Of a DNA stretch of 48,113 bases, positions 18,326 to 30,891 are shown one piece after another; positions within the stretch are counted from its first letter, which is position 1, and each line of letters opens with the position of its first letter. Below the pieces are notes generated by a model. The model was given only the letters and a program-made list of their open reading frames with translations. It searched no databases and was not told where the DNA came from. Origin of the DNA: Gammaproteobacteria bacterium (GTDB lineage: Bacteria > Pseudomonadota > Gammaproteobacteria > UBA6429 > Thiohalophilaceae); contig JAUWUS010000007.1 in the NCBI GenBank assembly GCA_030617815.1, forward strand, positions 1-48,113, read 5' to 3'. A program made the position numbers and the translations under genes.

Positions 18326-18463
18326 GAGGCCGTTGCACGGATAACGAGAAGCTAGAGAACAAGGCAAAACCGATGAAAAAGCGGAGTGTACGATAAGTAC
18401 ATGAGCATTTTGAAGAGGTTTTAACGTAGTAATCTGGTTTCTCGTTATTCGTGCAGCGGTCTC
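18326..18463. repeat. Palindromic gene-end repeat, copy B
   Basis: The ends at 18326-18355 and 18434-18463 are inverted repeats; over the inner 22 bases only three positions differ, and the core reads TGCACGRATAACGAGAA. The centre carries TGTAC-5-GTACA. The right end directly abuts the holA stop codon (18464-18466) and the left end is 22 bases before the proA start. The first 89 core bases match copy A with eight differences. No protein is encoded. Confidence 0.88.
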
Positions 18464-19507
18464 CTATCTTGTTGCTATCTGTTCTGCTGTTAAAGGAAAT
18501 AATGCTACCCCGGCTATGCGTAATGTTAATTGTAGCAATTCATCCCACGGTTTTCCCGTTGCCAGACCTTTACACATACGCTCAATGCGACCGGCAACCA
18601 GCAAAAAGGCTTGCCAGCGTTTTAAACCATGTCGCTTCAAACCTGCGTTTAACACGACTTTTCGTTTATCCCATATTCGGTGCTGACTAAAAACCTGCTC
18701 TAAACTCTGTCCTTTTGAAATCGCAGTAGCCATTTTTTCCAGCATACGAAGCTGATACATCAGTGCTCCCAGTACGTGCAAAACATCCTCACCTTCACTT
18801 TTTAAACCATGCAATATACGAGAGACCCGTACCGCATCACCTTGCAAAGCAACATCAACCAGCGCAAAAGCATCAAAACGGGCACTATCGCTCACCGCCT
18901 CTAATACTTGCTCGGCACTAATTGCCCCCTCGCCATAAAGCATGCAAAGTTTTTCTAATTCCTGATCTGCGGCTAAAAGATTACCTTCAACCTGCTCGGC
19001 CAAAATAGTCAGCGCATCTTCTGTTGGCGCTAAACCACGTAGTTGCATTCGTTGTTTTAACCATGCCGGCAACTGCTTAATTTCAAGCGGCCACACCGTA
19101 AGTGTGGCACCAACGGCATCCAACGCCTTAAACCATTTACTCTTGGTCTGATTAGAATCCAGCTTACCGGAAACAATCAGCAATAAATTATCTTCAGGTA
19201 ACTGACTAGTATAGGCTACCAACGCTTTGCTGCCTTTATCGCCCGGCTTTCCCGTCGGAATACGAAGCTCAATAACCTTACGTTCAGAAAACAACGACAT
19301 ACTACCCGCTGAGTGAATTAATTCATCCCAGTCAAAACTGCGATCAACATGATAAACCTCACGTTCAGTGTAGCCTTGAGCTTTTGCTGCTTCGCGAATC
19401 AAACGCACAGATTCATCAAGCTGAAAAGGTTCATTGCCACTAACAAAATAAACCGGTTGCAGTGTTTTTTTAAGATGGCTACCAAGTTGAGTAAAATTTA
19501 ATTTCAT
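18464..19507 (-). CDS. holA: DNA polymerase III delta subunit HolA
   Basis: This 347-residue protein has the usual delta-subunit opening (LKKTLQPVYFVSGNEPFQLDE), a Rossmann-like AAA+ fold without a Walker A motif, and the C-terminal collar helices with LDSNQTKSKWFKALDAVGA and LEGNLLAADQELEKL-like segments. Delta opens the beta clamp within the clamp-loader complex. It is 7 bp after lptE, as in most gammaproteobacteria. The TAG stop is immediately followed by repeat copy B. Confidence 0.93.
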   Translation of the reverse strand: MKLNFTQLGSHLKKTLQPVYFVSGNEPFQLDESVRLIREAAKAQGYTEREVYHVDRSFDWDELIHSAGSMSLFSERKVIELRIPTGKPGDKGSKALVAYTSQLPEDNLLLIVSGKLDSNQTKSKWFKALDAVGATLTVWPLEIKQLPAWLKQRMQLRGLAPTEDALTILAEQVEGNLLAADQELEKLCMLYGEGAISAEQVLEAVSDSARFDAFALVDVALQGDAVRVSRILHGLKSEGEDVLHVLGALMYQLRMLEKMATAISKGQSLEQVFSQHRIWDKRKVVLNAGLKRHGLKRWQAFLLVAGRIERMCKGLATGKPWDELLQLTLRIAGVALFPLTAEQIATR

Positions 19508-19514
19508 TTAACCA

Positions 19515-20066
19515 TTAATTCAATTTTGTATTTTTTTTCAAAATAAAATGTAAACGTCTGACCAACTGTGATATCGCAGCCTGTCGCATATCATTATTTA
19601 GCCGGGTTTCTTCATCTGTTTTTGCTAACACTAAATCAGCATCAAAAAGATACTCTCGCCTTTCAATAAGGTTTTGTATTGGTGCTAAAGTAACAAGCTG
19701 TTTATTTTTCCTCTGTTTATTTCCGTATTTCAGACTTTCACCCTGCACTTTTTCACTAAGGGAAAAATCTAACTGATAACTCAACTCATACTGATTAGCA
19801 TGACCTGCACTATCTACAGACAACACTCGTTTTGACACATTGTTACGCGTAATGGTTAAAACAGTATCAGACTCAGCCGACACGTTTACTTCTGCAGCGG
19901 TTAAAGCGTTGATTAATTCACGACCCAGTTCACTGTGTTTGTTTACCCCCTGAATTTGCACTTCAGGTAAAACAGCCGAGAGGTCCTGATTGCTGCGTAA
20001 ATGAAAACCACAACTTATAATAAAACCACTAAATAAAAACAAAACTGTAATACTTATTTTTTTCAT
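19515..20066 (-). CDS. lptE: LPS-assembly lipoprotein LptE
   Basis: The 183-residue protein has a lipoprotein signal ending FIISC with Cys19 as the acylated residue, followed by GFHLR, the LptE opening. LptE plugs the LptD barrel and helps insert lipopolysaccharide into the outer membrane. The residue after Cys is Gly, which predicts sorting to the outer membrane. It lies 49 bp after leuS and 7 bp before holA. The lipoprotein would need Lnt, whose gene is at 25335. Confidence 0.95.
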   Translation of the reverse strand: MKKISITVLFLFSGFIISCGFHLRSNQDLSAVLPEVQIQGVNKHSELGRELINALTAAEVNVSAESDTVLTITRNNVSKRVLSVDSAGHANQYELSYQLDFSLSEKVQGESLKYGNKQRKNKQLVTLAPIQNLIERREYLFDADLVLAKTDEETRLNNDMRQAAISQLVRRLHFILKKNTKLN

Positions 20067-20115
20067 GTTTTTAACCTGTTTATCCAGAGCTTAAGTAATT
20101 TACGCAAATCTAAAC

Positions 20116-22593
<2,478 letters not shown>

Positions 22594-22605
22594 CTATATC
22601 TTTGA

Positions 22606-22635
22606 TTTATATACAAATATTGTTTACAAGCTCAA
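22606..22635 (-). promoter_or_regulatory. Candidate sigma70 promoter of leuS
   Basis: Read on the minus strand, TTGAGC (22630-22635) and TATAAA (22606-22611) are 18 bp apart. The -10 matches the consensus at five of six positions and lies about 20 bases before the leuS ATG. The -35 matches at four of six. Confidence 0.4.
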
Positions 22636-22719
22636 AATCCTGTAAAAACGAAAATTAAGAAGGTAAGGATACAGCACACTATGAATACTCCACAATAAAA
22701 CTCTGATATAGATCAACAC

Positions 22720-22747
22720 TTGTTACGGCTAATTATGTTCCTATAAT
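22720..22747 (+). promoter_or_regulatory. Sigma70 promoter of the YbeL-like gene
   Basis: TTGTTA (22720-22725), a 16-bp spacer and a perfect TATAAT (22742-22747) precede the gene. Transcription would begin near 22754, which rules out the in-frame ATG at 22746 as translation start because that codon overlaps the -10 box. Confidence 0.65.
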
Positions 22748-22781
22748 GGAAGTAGAGAAAATAATAACGAGGTATGCAGAT

Positions 22782-23315
22782 ATGGACACCAAAGAAACAA
22801 GCGACAAACTCCTAAAAACCTATCACGTAATGTTAGATCAGGTAAAAGACTTTTGGCATACCACCGAAGAAAAAGTGCTGCCCCCCTTATCCGAAAATAT
22901 TGAAAAAGCAGCAGACAAAGCCGCTGAATTAGGTGAGCTAACGAAAGAAGAAGCCGAAAAAATTGGTGGCTATATAAAACGTGATTTAGAACAAGCGGGC
23001 GACTATTTATCTGAATACATTGAAGAAAATGGTCCACAGCTTAAAAACTGGATTAAAGATGAACTTGCCTTTGCAGAAGTGGAATTTGCTGAAATATTTG
23101 CCAATCTGGCGGATAAAACCCGGTTAGAACTCGATGCTCTGGCTGAACGAGCGCGTCAGGTGGGTGTTTGGCATACGGGTGAAATTACCAATGTGGGCAT
23201 ACTTTATTGCCAAAAATGCGACGAAGTTTTGCATTTTAAAAAACCAGGTCACATTCCCCCTTGTCCTAAATGCAAAGGAACGGTGTTTAAAAAAGTTTTT
23301 CATAAAACCAAATAA
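22782..23315 (+). CDS. ybeL: YbeL-like zinc-ribbon protein (DUF1451)
   Basis: From ATG 22782 the product is 177 residues: a long charged helical region (coiled-coil-like, rich in Glu and Lys) and a C-terminal zinc ribbon with YCQKCDE and PPCPKCKG. E. coli YbeL has the same architecture and is also next to leuS. The function is unknown. The start is chosen because CGAGG lies about ten bases upstream and because the earlier ATG at 22746 overlaps the promoter -10. It is divergent from leuS. Confidence 0.9.
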   Translation: MDTKETSDKLLKTYHVMLDQVKDFWHTTEEKVLPPLSENIEKAADKAAELGELTKEEAEKIGGYIKRDLEQAGDYLSEYIEENGPQLKNWIKDELAFAEVEFAEIFANLADKTRLELDALAERARQVGVWHTGEITNVGILYCQKCDEVLHFKKPGHIPPCPKCKGTVFKKVFHKTK

Positions 23316-23384
23316 TAAATTTGAGGTACTAAAATTTAAGGTACTATTAGCCTCATAATATCAACAACACAAATAAAAATACTT

Positions 23385-24308
23385 TTGACTAATTTATTAA
23401 AAAAAATAAAAAATACATTAGGCATTGATAGTTCCGTTAGTACAGCAGAAATACTGGCTTCGACCCTCGGTGGGTTTATTGGCATTTTTCTGATTAGTAT
23501 CATTAGCTTTCATTTTACCGGGGCTAGCGGTGCCGCACTCATTGTTCCGTCAATGGGCGCATCCGCGGTACTGGTTTTTGCGGTGCCACATGGCAAGCTC
23601 TCGCAACCCTGGTCATTGTTTGGCGGCCAACTCAGTTCAGCTTTTGTCGGTGTCGCCTGTTATCAACTTGTTCCTGATTTATTTCTCGCGGCCGGATTAG
23701 CAGTAGGTTTAGCCATTGGCACTATGCACGTTTTACGTTGCATACACCCACCCGGAGGGGCTACCGCCTTAGTGGCAGTAGTTGGCAGTGCACAAATTCA
23801 TGCCCTCGGTTTTGAATATGTCATCATCCCTGTACTATTAAACACCGTGATTATTTTCAGCACGGCTTTTGTATTTAATAGTTTCTTCCCCTGGAGACGT
23901 TACCCAACAAGTATGATGCGCTTTACCGACACGCCAACAATAAAAAAACAAAAGCCATCACGTTACATCGAAAAAGAACATATCGAACGTGCATTATCTG
24001 ATATTGATTTAGTCGTTGATCTTAATGTTGATGATTTACAACAGCTTTTTGCTTTAACACTTGAACATGCAGAAACACCTACCTTCTCTGCAAATCAAAT
24101 TGTGTTGGGACATTATTACACCAACAGTAAACACGGCGCAGAATGGTCAGTCCGCCAGATTATTGATGAAGCCAAATCAGATGATCCAAAAAAAGATATG
24201 GTAATTTACCGAGTTGCCGAAGGACAAGGTTTACAAAGTGCGGACAGCTGCACCCGTTCTGAATTTGCTGCATGGGCAAACCGGGAACTTTATGCAACAC
24301 ATGAATAA
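23385..24308 (+). CDS. HPP family membrane protein
   Basis: The 307-residue protein has an N-terminal HPP domain with four to six hydrophobic segments, PSMGASAVLVFAVP and the name-giving CIHPPGGATALVAV motif. It continues with a hydrophilic cytoplasmic tail of about 120 residues (FKDTPTIKKQ-like linker, then VDDLQQLFALTLEHAET). Some HPP proteins of cyanobacteria and plastids move nitrite; the role here is unproven. The start is TTG at 23385 with no clear ribosome binding site; no ATG lies before the first helix. It is convergent with the FkbM-like gene; 72 bp of AT-rich DNA lie between. Confidence 0.85.
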   Translation: MTNLLKKIKNTLGIDSSVSTAEILASTLGGFIGIFLISIISFHFTGASGAALIVPSMGASAVLVFAVPHGKLSQPWSLFGGQLSSAFVGVACYQLVPDLFLAAGLAVGLAIGTMHVLRCIHPPGGATALVAVVGSAQIHALGFEYVIIPVLLNTVIIFSTAFVFNSFFPWRRYPTSMMRFTDTPTIKKQKPSRYIEKEHIERALSDIDLVVDLNVDDLQQLFALTLEHAETPTFSANQIVLGHYYTNSKHGAEWSVRQIIDEAKSDDPKKDMVIYRVAEGQGLQSADSCTRSEFAAWANRELYATHE

Positions 24309-24380
24309 TATATAATTATAATTTCAAAAATTAAATTTATTAAAACAAGACATAACTGTAGTTGAAAAATCAGTCAACGA

Positions 24381-25313
24381 CTATTCTTTATCTTTTATTT
24401 TTATTTTTATACACGCAGCCAAACATTTTTCTACTGATTGATGTGTACCTTTGTGACCTATCATTGCGCCAACCAAATAAAATTTTGCAGGCTGATAATG
24501 CTTCTCAGCTGTATACGGACTTAAAAATTTATCGGCAAGCAAATCATCTCTAACAAAAAATGCATTTACACCTGCCAAATCACAGCCAACTAACTTATAA
24601 CCTCTGTTATTAAGATTTTTTTCAATATATTTAAGTGATGCACCCACATAATCATCACCTTGCCAGGTGTGTGTTGCATTATATTCAACAGTAAACATGA
24701 TAGGTGGTGGAAATTTAGCATTATATTCCATTATCACTACACGAGGATTAATCACTGAAATTTCGTTAAATATGTGAATATCATTCCCGTCTATATCTAT
24801 AGACAACAAGTCAATTTCCTTATCGGCTATATTATTAGAAATTATCTCGTTAATATTATCTTTAGTAATAAATGCTTCAACAACCTTCAAGCGCTCGCTG
24901 TTAATTACACTTTTAAAATTATCTTTTATATCATTAACTGCATTAGAAGAACCTTCAATCCATAAGCCTTTCCAATCATCCAGCAATAAAGCAAGTGAGT
25001 TGTTTTCCAAACCATCACCAATACCAAACTCAACAAATACTTTATTTGTTGTTCCAATCCGCCTGAAGATTTCTGAAATTATACCGTCTTCTTCATTTTG
25101 TGAATAAATTTTCTGTCCATATCTAATAAGACATTTTTCATCATCATAGCGAGCATTACTTTTTAATTTATCGCTGTAATCATTCAGCAAAAGCTGCCTA
25201 ACAAAAAGCATATCCCTGTTAATGCCTTTAACCAGCTTTAATTTATGAATTTTTTTAGATATTTTCTCTCTAAACTTTCTGTATTTAGCTTTCAATGATT
25301 TCATTTGACACAT
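24381..25313 (-). CDS. FkbM-like SAM-dependent methyltransferase
   Basis: This 310-residue protein has a basic N-terminal helix rich in Lys, then a Rossmann methyltransferase fold: motif I VFVEFGIGDGLENNS (about residues 92-106), and LLSIDIDGNDIHIF, the aspartate-rich segment typical of FkbM-type O-methyltransferases. Such enzymes often methylate sugars of surface glycans. No glycosyltransferase or other glycan gene is nearby. It is visibly more AT-rich and Asn/Lys/Ile-rich than its neighbours and sits inside the conserved lnt-leuS region, which suggests transfer. ATG at 25313 and a second at 25304 are both usable. Confidence 0.8.
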   Translation of the reverse strand: MCQMKSLKAKYRKFREKISKKIHKLKLVKGINRDMLFVRQLLLNDYSDKLKSNARYDDEKCLIRYGQKIYSQNEEDGIISEIFRRIGTTNKVFVEFGIGDGLENNSLALLLDDWKGLWIEGSSNAVNDIKDNFKSVINSERLKVVEAFITKDNINEIISNNIADKEIDLLSIDIDGNDIHIFNEISVINPRVVIMEYNAKFPPPIMFTVEYNATHTWQGDDYVGASLKYIEKNLNNRGYKLVGCDLAGVNAFFVRDDLLADKFLSPYTAEKHYQPAKFYLVGAMIGHKGTHQSVEKCLAACIKIKIKDKE

Positions 25314-25334
25314 TTCTCAATTTTATAGTCATTA

Positions 25335-26912
25335 TTAACGATATATTTTCTTGTATTTATAATACAATAGAACACCTGATAGACCTAACACGATAATAAA
25401 TATTAAAGGGTAATTCCCAAAGCGAACATAAGGCGTTGCACCTTTTCGTGGCTGAACCAGACCAGTTACAACATAAGCCTTAAACTGAGGTGAATGGGAA
25501 ATAATTTTACCTTTATGATCAATTAATGCAGAAACCCCATTTGTTGTTACCCGCATTAAATCACGCCCTGTTTCCAGTGCCCGCATTTGTGAAATTTGCA
25601 CATGCTGATGCGGCGCAAAAGAATCTCCGTACCAGGCATTGTTACTCGCATTAAGTATCAAGGTCGCCTCGGGTAAAAAACGAATTAAATCTTCACCAAA
25701 GGCATCTTCATAACAAATGGTTGGTGCGATTTTTTGCCCCGCAGCGATTAATAATTTTTGCTCATATTTTCCCGGGGTAAAACCTGACATGGGTAAATCA
25801 AAAAATGTAATCAGGCCTCTAAGTAACGAAGCAAGCGGAACATATTCTCCAAAAGGAACAAGATGATTTTTATGATAAAACTGTTCTTTATTACTGGTAT
25901 GATTAATCGCCATCAAACTACTAAAATATTCATCTGTTTCCTGATCCATGTACGGCAAACCTAAAATTATATCGCTATTATGTTTTTTTGCTTCTTTGGC
26001 TAAAGGAATAAAAATACTTTCTTCTAATTGATGATGGAAAATTGTTAATGAATTTTCTGGCCAAAGGATAAGATCGCTATCCCAATGCTTTCGAGTCAAA
26101 GACAAATAACGCTGTTTTCTTTTTTCAAAATGATCCGGATCCCATTTATTACGCTGCTCAACATTACCTTGAATCAAACTAACCTTTAACGGTTTACCCT
26201 TTATTTCTGTCCAGTCAACTTGCAATAACAAAAAACCGCCAATCCAAATACTAACAACAGTGAATAAAACGATGATTTTTTTATTGCTCTGCAACAACGC
26301 AAACAGAACCAAACCGGCACTTAGAGCAACTAACCACGATATACCATATACCCCTAATACCGCGGCGTATCCAGATAAAACACTATTTGTTTGACTGTAA
26401 CCTAAACTCAACCAGGGAAAACCTGTTAAAAACCAGCCACGAAACCATTCCAGCAAAGCCCAGAACAAAGGAAACACAACAATAAGAATAACGGCTCTAT
26501 TTGTTATATTAAATTTTCGAATAAAAAAAACACTAAGATATCCTTGTAATGCAAGATAAGCCGCCATCAAACTAATACCGATAAAGGTCAGTATTGCAGA
26601 TACAAAAATAGAACTAAGGCCGAAAACATAGATTGCAACAAAACCCCAGGAAACCCCAATAGTAAAAAAACCGAGTCCAAACCACCAGCCTAACCAGGCG
26701 GCACGTCGAGGTGTTACAAATAAAAAAGAATAAAAAAGTACGGCCGGACTTAAAATTGAAAGGAAATAAAAATCAACAGGAGAAAAGGCGAGCGCTAATA
26801 ATGCACCAGCAATAAAAACAATGAAATATCCTAACCATGAAGATACCATCCATGATTGAATTTTTAACAAGTTATTAGATTCCGTGGCGTTTAAATTATT
26901 AGTCTCCGGCAT
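25335..26912 (-). CDS. lnt: Apolipoprotein N-acyltransferase Lnt
   Basis: The 525-residue inner-membrane enzyme has six or more N-terminal helices and a periplasmic nitrilase-like domain. Catalytic Glu is in LWPENSL, Lys in FYHKNHLVPFGEY and Cys in TICYEDAFGEDL. Lnt adds the third acyl chain to lipoproteins such as the LptE encoded at 19515. Its start overlaps the end of corC by 14 bases, the usual arrangement. A C-terminal helix and basic tail (YYKYKKIYR) end the protein. Confidence 0.96.
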   Translation of the reverse strand: MPETNNLNATESNNLLKIQSWMVSSWLGYFIVFIAGALLALAFSPVDFYFLSILSPAVLFYSFLFVTPRRAAWLGWWFGLGFFTIGVSWGFVAIYVFGLSSIFVSAILTFIGISLMAAYLALQGYLSVFFIRKFNITNRAVILIVVFPLFWALLEWFRGWFLTGFPWLSLGYSQTNSVLSGYAAVLGVYGISWLVALSAGLVLFALLQSNKKIIVLFTVVSIWIGGFLLLQVDWTEIKGKPLKVSLIQGNVEQRNKWDPDHFEKRKQRYLSLTRKHWDSDLILWPENSLTIFHHQLEESIFIPLAKEAKKHNSDIILGLPYMDQETDEYFSSLMAINHTSNKEQFYHKNHLVPFGEYVPLASLLRGLITFFDLPMSGFTPGKYEQKLLIAAGQKIAPTICYEDAFGEDLIRFLPEATLILNASNNAWYGDSFAPHQHVQISQMRALETGRDLMRVTTNGVSALIDHKGKIISHSPQFKAYVVTGLVQPRKGATPYVRFGNYPLIFIIVLGLSGVLLYYKYKKIYR

Positions 26913-27798
26913 CGGCAGATTCTCTTACCTCTCTCTCAGCCTGAACTACCTTTGAGGATACTTCTAATAAATTAATTCGACGATTACTTGAACGTAAAAT
27001 TTTAAATTCCAGATCATTAATTACCACTGACTCACCACGCTTAGGCACATGTCCTAGTGCCTGCATAACAATACCACCTATGGTATCAAACTCATCATCT
27101 TTAAATTTGGTTTTAAAGTGTTCATTAAAATCATCAAGTGGTGTAATAGCTTTTACTGTCGCATGATCTTTATTGTGTTCAAAGATATAAGTATCTTCAT
27201 CAAAATCATGCTCATCTTCAATCTCACCAACAATTTGTTCTAATACATCTTCAATTGTCACCATCCCGGCAACACCACCATATTCATCCACAACAATAGC
27301 AATATGATTTCGAGTACTTCTAAATTCATTTAATAACACATTAAGTCGTTTACTTTCAGGAATAAATACAGCAGGCCTCAATATCTCACGAACATTGAGT
27401 TTTTTATCACCATTGTTAATCAAATGAGGTAATAAATCTTTTGCTAATAAAATACCAACAACTTCATCTTTACTCTCGCCAATCACAGGAAAGCGTGAGT
27501 GTGCAGAAACCACAACTGTGTCCAGGAGCTCTTCTTCACTTAAATCCATTTCCAGCACAATCATTTGCGAACGCGGAAGCATAATATCCCGAACTTGCAT
27601 TTCAGTAACCTGCAACACACCGTCAATCATGCTAAAGGCTTCATGATCTATCACATTATTTTTTTGCGCTTCATTAAGCACAATCGTGAGTTGCTCACGA
27701 TCTTTCAATTCACCTTGCAAGACCTGACCTAAGCGTTCAATCCAGGATCGTTGTGGTTTATTTTCTTTACCCGGTTTAACCGGTTGTTCTTCGCTCAT
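26899..27798 (-). CDS. corC: CorC/YbeX family CBS-domain protein
   Basis: The 299-residue soluble protein contains two CBS motifs ([15 protein letters not shown] and [32 protein letters not shown]) and a C-terminal CorC_HlyC domain (about residues 205-290). E. coli YbeX/CorC was linked to magnesium and cobalt efflux and later to ribosome assembly. No transmembrane DUF21 domain is present, as in YbeX. It overlaps ybeY by four bases (ATGA) and lnt by 14, so the three are translationally coupled. Confidence 0.94.
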   Translation of the reverse strand: MSEEQPVKPGKENKPQRSWIERLGQVLQGELKDREQLTIVLNEAQKNNVIDHEAFSMIDGVLQVTEMQVRDIMLPRSQMIVLEMDLSEEELLDTVVVSAHSRFPVIGESKDEVVGILLAKDLLPHLINNGDKKLNVREILRPAVFIPESKRLNVLLNEFRSTRNHIAIVVDEYGGVAGMVTIEDVLEQIVGEIEDEHDFDEDTYIFEHNKDHATVKAITPLDDFNEHFKTKFKDDEFDTIGGIVMQALGHVPKRGESVVINDLEFKILRSSNRRINLLEVSSKVVQAEREVRESADAGD

Positions 27799-28265
27799 TC
27801 TTCTATTTCCCGATACGGATCGGAATACCCCAGTTGTGATAAAATATGTATTTCTTTTGTTTCCATTATAGTTGCTTCAGTATCGACCAAATGATCGTAC
27901 CCTAACAAATGCAAAGTACCATGTACGACCATGTGAGCCCAGTGAGCTAACTCTTGTTTTTTTTGCTCTTTTGCTTCTTTTTTTACTACTTCAGCACAAA
28001 TTATTAAATCGCCTAACAAATTAAGTCCAACTTCATCTTCCACTTCTGGCGGTGTAGCAAACGGAAAAGATAACACATTGGTTGCGCCTGTTTTATGCCG
28101 ATACTGGTTGTTTAGCTCAGCACTTTCCTTTTCATCGACAAATCGTATTGTTAATTCGGCATCACCATGCTGTTCAGCACTGAGCACCTCTGTTACCCAT
28201 TTTGTTAAATCTTCATCTTGCGGTAAAGCGGTAACCGCACGTTGCACATCTAGATTAATATTCAT
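27795..28265 (-). CDS. ybeY: rRNA maturation factor YbeY
   Basis: From ATG 28265 the product is 156 residues with the zinc site [11 protein letters not shown] (His115, His119, His125), NVLSFPF and GDLIIC. YbeY is a metal-dependent endoribonuclease needed for 16S rRNA 3' maturation. The frame is open upstream to 28352 and has ATGs near 28298 overlapping ybeZ, but the 28265 start gives the family length and the expected beginning (NINLDVQ). It lacks a strong Shine-Dalgarno; coupling with ybeZ, 13 bp upstream, is likely. Confidence 0.93.
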   Translation of the reverse strand: MNINLDVQRAVTALPQDEDLTKWVTEVLSAEQHGDAELTIRFVDEKESAELNNQYRHKTGATNVLSFPFATPPEVEDEVGLNLLGDLIICAEVVKKEAKEQKKQELAHWAHMVVHGTLHLLGYDHLVDTEATIMETKEIHILSQLGYSDPYREIEE

Positions 28266-28278
28266 TCGTGGTGTTTTA

Positions 28279-29256
28279 TTATTTAGGCTGCTTTTCATCA
28301 TTCGCATCATAAGCTTCAACAATACGCTTAACCAATGGATGACGCACAACATCTTTCGGTGTGAAAAAGCTAAAACTTAAACCGTCAACATCAGACAAAA
28401 TATCAATCACCTGACGTAAACCAGATTGTTGCCCTCTGGGTAAATCAATTTGTGTAACGTCACCCGTCACAACCACTTTTGAACCAAAACCAATACGGGT
28501 TAAAAACATTTTCATTTGTTCAACTGTAGTATTTTGCGCTTCATCCAGAATAATAAAAGATTCATTCAACGAGCGACCACGCATATACGCCAGTGGTGCA
28601 ACTTCGATCACGTTGCGTTCCATTAAACGTGCCACTTTTTCGAAACCCAGCATTTCATATAAAGCATCATAAAGCGGTCTTAAATAAGGATCTATTTTTT
28701 GCGACAAATCACCCGGCAAAAAACCTAAACGCTCACCGGATTCAACCGCTGGGCGGGTTAAAATAATTCGCCGTACTTCATCTCGTTCAAGAGCTGATAC
28801 TGCAGAAGCAACCGCAAGATACGTTTTACCTGTGCCCGCTGGGCCAACACCAAAACTAACATCATAATCTGCGATGGAGCGTAAATAATGTTGCTGAGCT
28901 TGACCTCGACCACGCACCTGTCCACGTTTAGTCTGAATAATAACTTCTTCGCCCGAACGTTTTTTTATATCAATAACATTTTCCAGACTTGCATCATGTA
29001 AATGCAAATTCACCACTTCCGGTGTTAAGGTGTTTTTATCCGTTTCAATATAAAGTTCACGTAATATTTCTTCTGTTTCTTCAATTGATTTTTTAATACC
29101 AATAATACGAAAAATATTACCACGATTATTAATTTCAACACCCATACGACGCTCAATTAGTCGTAAATGTTCGTCAAACTGACCGCACAGATTCGCCAGC
29201 CGCTGATTATCAACGGGATCTAAAGTGATATCGAGAGAATGTGCAGAGGTATTCAA
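28279..29256 (-). CDS. ybeZ: PhoH-like ATPase YbeZ
   Basis: The 325-residue protein has the PhoH P-loop GPAGTGKT at residues 138-145, a Walker B-like FIILDEAQN, and the [10 protein letters not shown] end segment, after an N-terminal KH-like region. YbeZ is an NTPase partner of YbeY. The order miaB-ybeZ-ybeY-corC-lnt is the conserved one. Length fits the longer YbeZ type rather than short PhoH. Confidence 0.96.
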   Translation of the reverse strand: MNTSAHSLDITLDPVDNQRLANLCGQFDEHLRLIERRMGVEINNRGNIFRIIGIKKSIEETEEILRELYIETDKNTLTPEVVNLHLHDASLENVIDIKKRSGEEVIIQTKRGQVRGRGQAQQHYLRSIADYDVSFGVGPAGTGKTYLAVASAVSALERDEVRRIILTRPAVESGERLGFLPGDLSQKIDPYLRPLYDALYEMLGFEKVARLMERNVIEVAPLAYMRGRSLNESFIILDEAQNTTVEQMKMFLTRIGFGSKVVVTGDVTQIDLPRGQQSGLRQVIDILSDVDGLSFSFFTPKDVVRHPLVKRIVEAYDANDEKQPK

Positions 29257-29269
29257 AATAAGGAAATTA

Positions 29270-30649
29270 TTACGCGCTATTTGCTGATGTTATTGCAGAC
29301 ACCGAATCAACATTATCGACTAATTCGCCGCGTAATGAGTTAGGCCGAACTTCAGTTATTTTCACGTTTGCAAAATGACCAATAAGTGATTTATCTGCCT
29401 TGAAGTTTACCACACGATTGTTTTCTGTGCGGCCACTAACTTCGGTTTTATCTTTTCTTGAAACCCGGGTGACCAGCACACGCTGCACCGTGTCCATCAT
29501 ATTTTCACTAATATTAAGCGTTTGCTGGTTGATGCGTGTTTGCAGTATTTTTAAGCGTTCTTTTTTCACGTCGTCCGGCACATCATCCGGCAAACTTGCG
29601 GCAGGCGTACCGGGGCGCGGGCTATAAATAAAGCTATAAGAAAGATCGAAGCCGACATCCGCAATCAGGTTCATGGTGTCTGCAAAATCTTTATCCGTTT
29701 CGCCGGGAAAGCCAATTATGAAATCAGATGAAAAGCACATATCAGGGCGTACTTCGCGTATTTTGCGAATGGTCGCTTTATATTCAAGCACAGTGTGTTT
29801 ACGTTTCATTTGCGCCAAAATACGATCTGAGCCACTTTGCACCGGCAAATGCAGATGACTCACTAATTCCGGAATATCAGCATAAGCCTGTATAAGATTG
29901 TCATTCATTTCAATCGGATGTGAGGTGGTATAACGGATCCGATCAATGCCCTCAATCGCAGCAACATAACTGATCAACAAGGCTAAATCCGCCACGTCAT
30001 CGTCATTTATATCACTTTCGTTCATCACTCCACGATAAGCATTCACGTTCTGCCCAAGCAAGTTAATTTCCCGCACACCCTGCTCTGCCAATAACGCAAT
30101 TTCAGTAATAATGTCATCAAATGGCCGACTAAACTCTTCACCCCGCGTATAAGGCACCACACAGAAAGTACAGTATTTACTGCACCCTTCCATAATCGAA
30201 ACGTAGGCACTGGCACCGTCACTTTTCGGTGACGGCATAAAATCAAATTTTTCTATTTCAGGAAAAGAAACATCAACCACTGATTTATGCTTTTTAGTGG
30301 CATCACTCAGCATCTGCGGTAAACGGTGTAAAGTTTGTGGTCCAAAAATCAAATCCACATACGGCGCACGCTTGAGAATCGCCTTGCCTTCCTGGCTGGC
30401 CACACAACCACCCACGCCAATCACTAGTTCAGGGCGTTTTGCTTTTAATTTTCGCCACATTCCAAGATGAGAAAACACTTTTTCCTGCGCACGTTCACGC
30501 ACTGAACAGGTATTTAAAATCAGCACATCTGCTTCGGTATCAATATCGGTTAATTCCAGACCATGAGAGGCTTTTAGCACGTCTGCCATTTTTGCAGTAT
30601 CGTACTCATTCATCTGGCAACCAAAGGTTCTAATGTGTAATTTGCGCAT
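29270..30649 (-). CDS. miaB: tRNA methylthiotransferase MiaB
   Basis: The 459-residue radical SAM enzyme carries three cysteines of the auxiliary cluster (Cys11, Cys48, Cys82) and the radical SAM triad Cys156-Cys160-Cys163 in CSKYCTFC, followed by a C-terminal TRAM domain. It converts i6A37 to ms2i6A37 in tRNA. It starts the operon that ends with lnt. Start at 30649 ([17 protein letters not shown]) is the normal one. Confidence 0.97.
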   Translation of the reverse strand: MRKLHIRTFGCQMNEYDTAKMADVLKASHGLELTDIDTEADVLILNTCSVRERAQEKVFSHLGMWRKLKAKRPELVIGVGGCVASQEGKAILKRAPYVDLIFGPQTLHRLPQMLSDATKKHKSVVDVSFPEIEKFDFMPSPKSDGASAYVSIMEGCSKYCTFCVVPYTRGEEFSRPFDDIITEIALLAEQGVREINLLGQNVNAYRGVMNESDINDDDVADLALLISYVAAIEGIDRIRYTTSHPIEMNDNLIQAYADIPELVSHLHLPVQSGSDRILAQMKRKHTVLEYKATIRKIREVRPDMCFSSDFIIGFPGETDKDFADTMNLIADVGFDLSYSFIYSPRPGTPAASLPDDVPDDVKKERLKILQTRINQQTLNISENMMDTVQRVLVTRVSRKDKTEVSGRTENNRVVNFKADKSLIGHFANVKITEVRPNSLRGELVDNVDSVSAITSANSA

Positions 30650-30773
30650 TTATTGACCACATATTTCAGGACGAAGAAAGGTATCACTTTGCCCCGACAT
30701 GATCCAGCATAGCTAAAGTAATTTTCAAATAAATCTTCACGATATATAGAGGAAACAAATAAGAAAAAATTGT

Positions 30774-30832
30774 CTGGAGCACAATTCAAGAGCAAAGCGA
30801 GCCGTAGGGTGGAGCACAGGGAAGTGCCCCAT
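30774..30832. repeat. Possible dispersed-repeat remnant
   Basis: GAGCAAAGCGAGC followed by GTGGAGCACAGGGAAGTGCCCC resembles the block around 2371-2435 (ATCAAAGCGAGC, GTGTGGAACACAG, GAGTGCC) in both wording and order. The match is short and imperfect, so common origin is only suspected. The rest of the 30650-30891 gap holds the miaB leader and the amt terminator. Confidence 0.3.
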
Positions 30833-30873
30833 AAAAAACGGCGTTTCAATCTAAAATTGAAACGCCGTTTTTT
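30833..30873 (-). terminator. Intrinsic terminator of the ammonium transporter gene
   Basis: AAAAAACGGCGTTTCAAT (30833-30850) and its exact complement (30856-30873) make an 18-bp perfect stem around a 5-nt loop, 18 bases after the amt stop at 30892. On the minus strand the stem ends in TTTTTT, as an intrinsic terminator should; A-runs on the other side make it potentially two-way. Confidence 0.9.
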
Positions 30874-30891
30874 AACTAATATTAAAACCCG

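Noticed and set aside
24309-24380. Terminator between the HPP and FkbM-like genes
   Set aside because: The gap is AT-rich but shows no stable stem with a T-run.
30610-30849. 79-residue open frame over the miaB leader
   Set aside because: It lies in intergenic repeat-like sequence and the miaB start; no homologous features.
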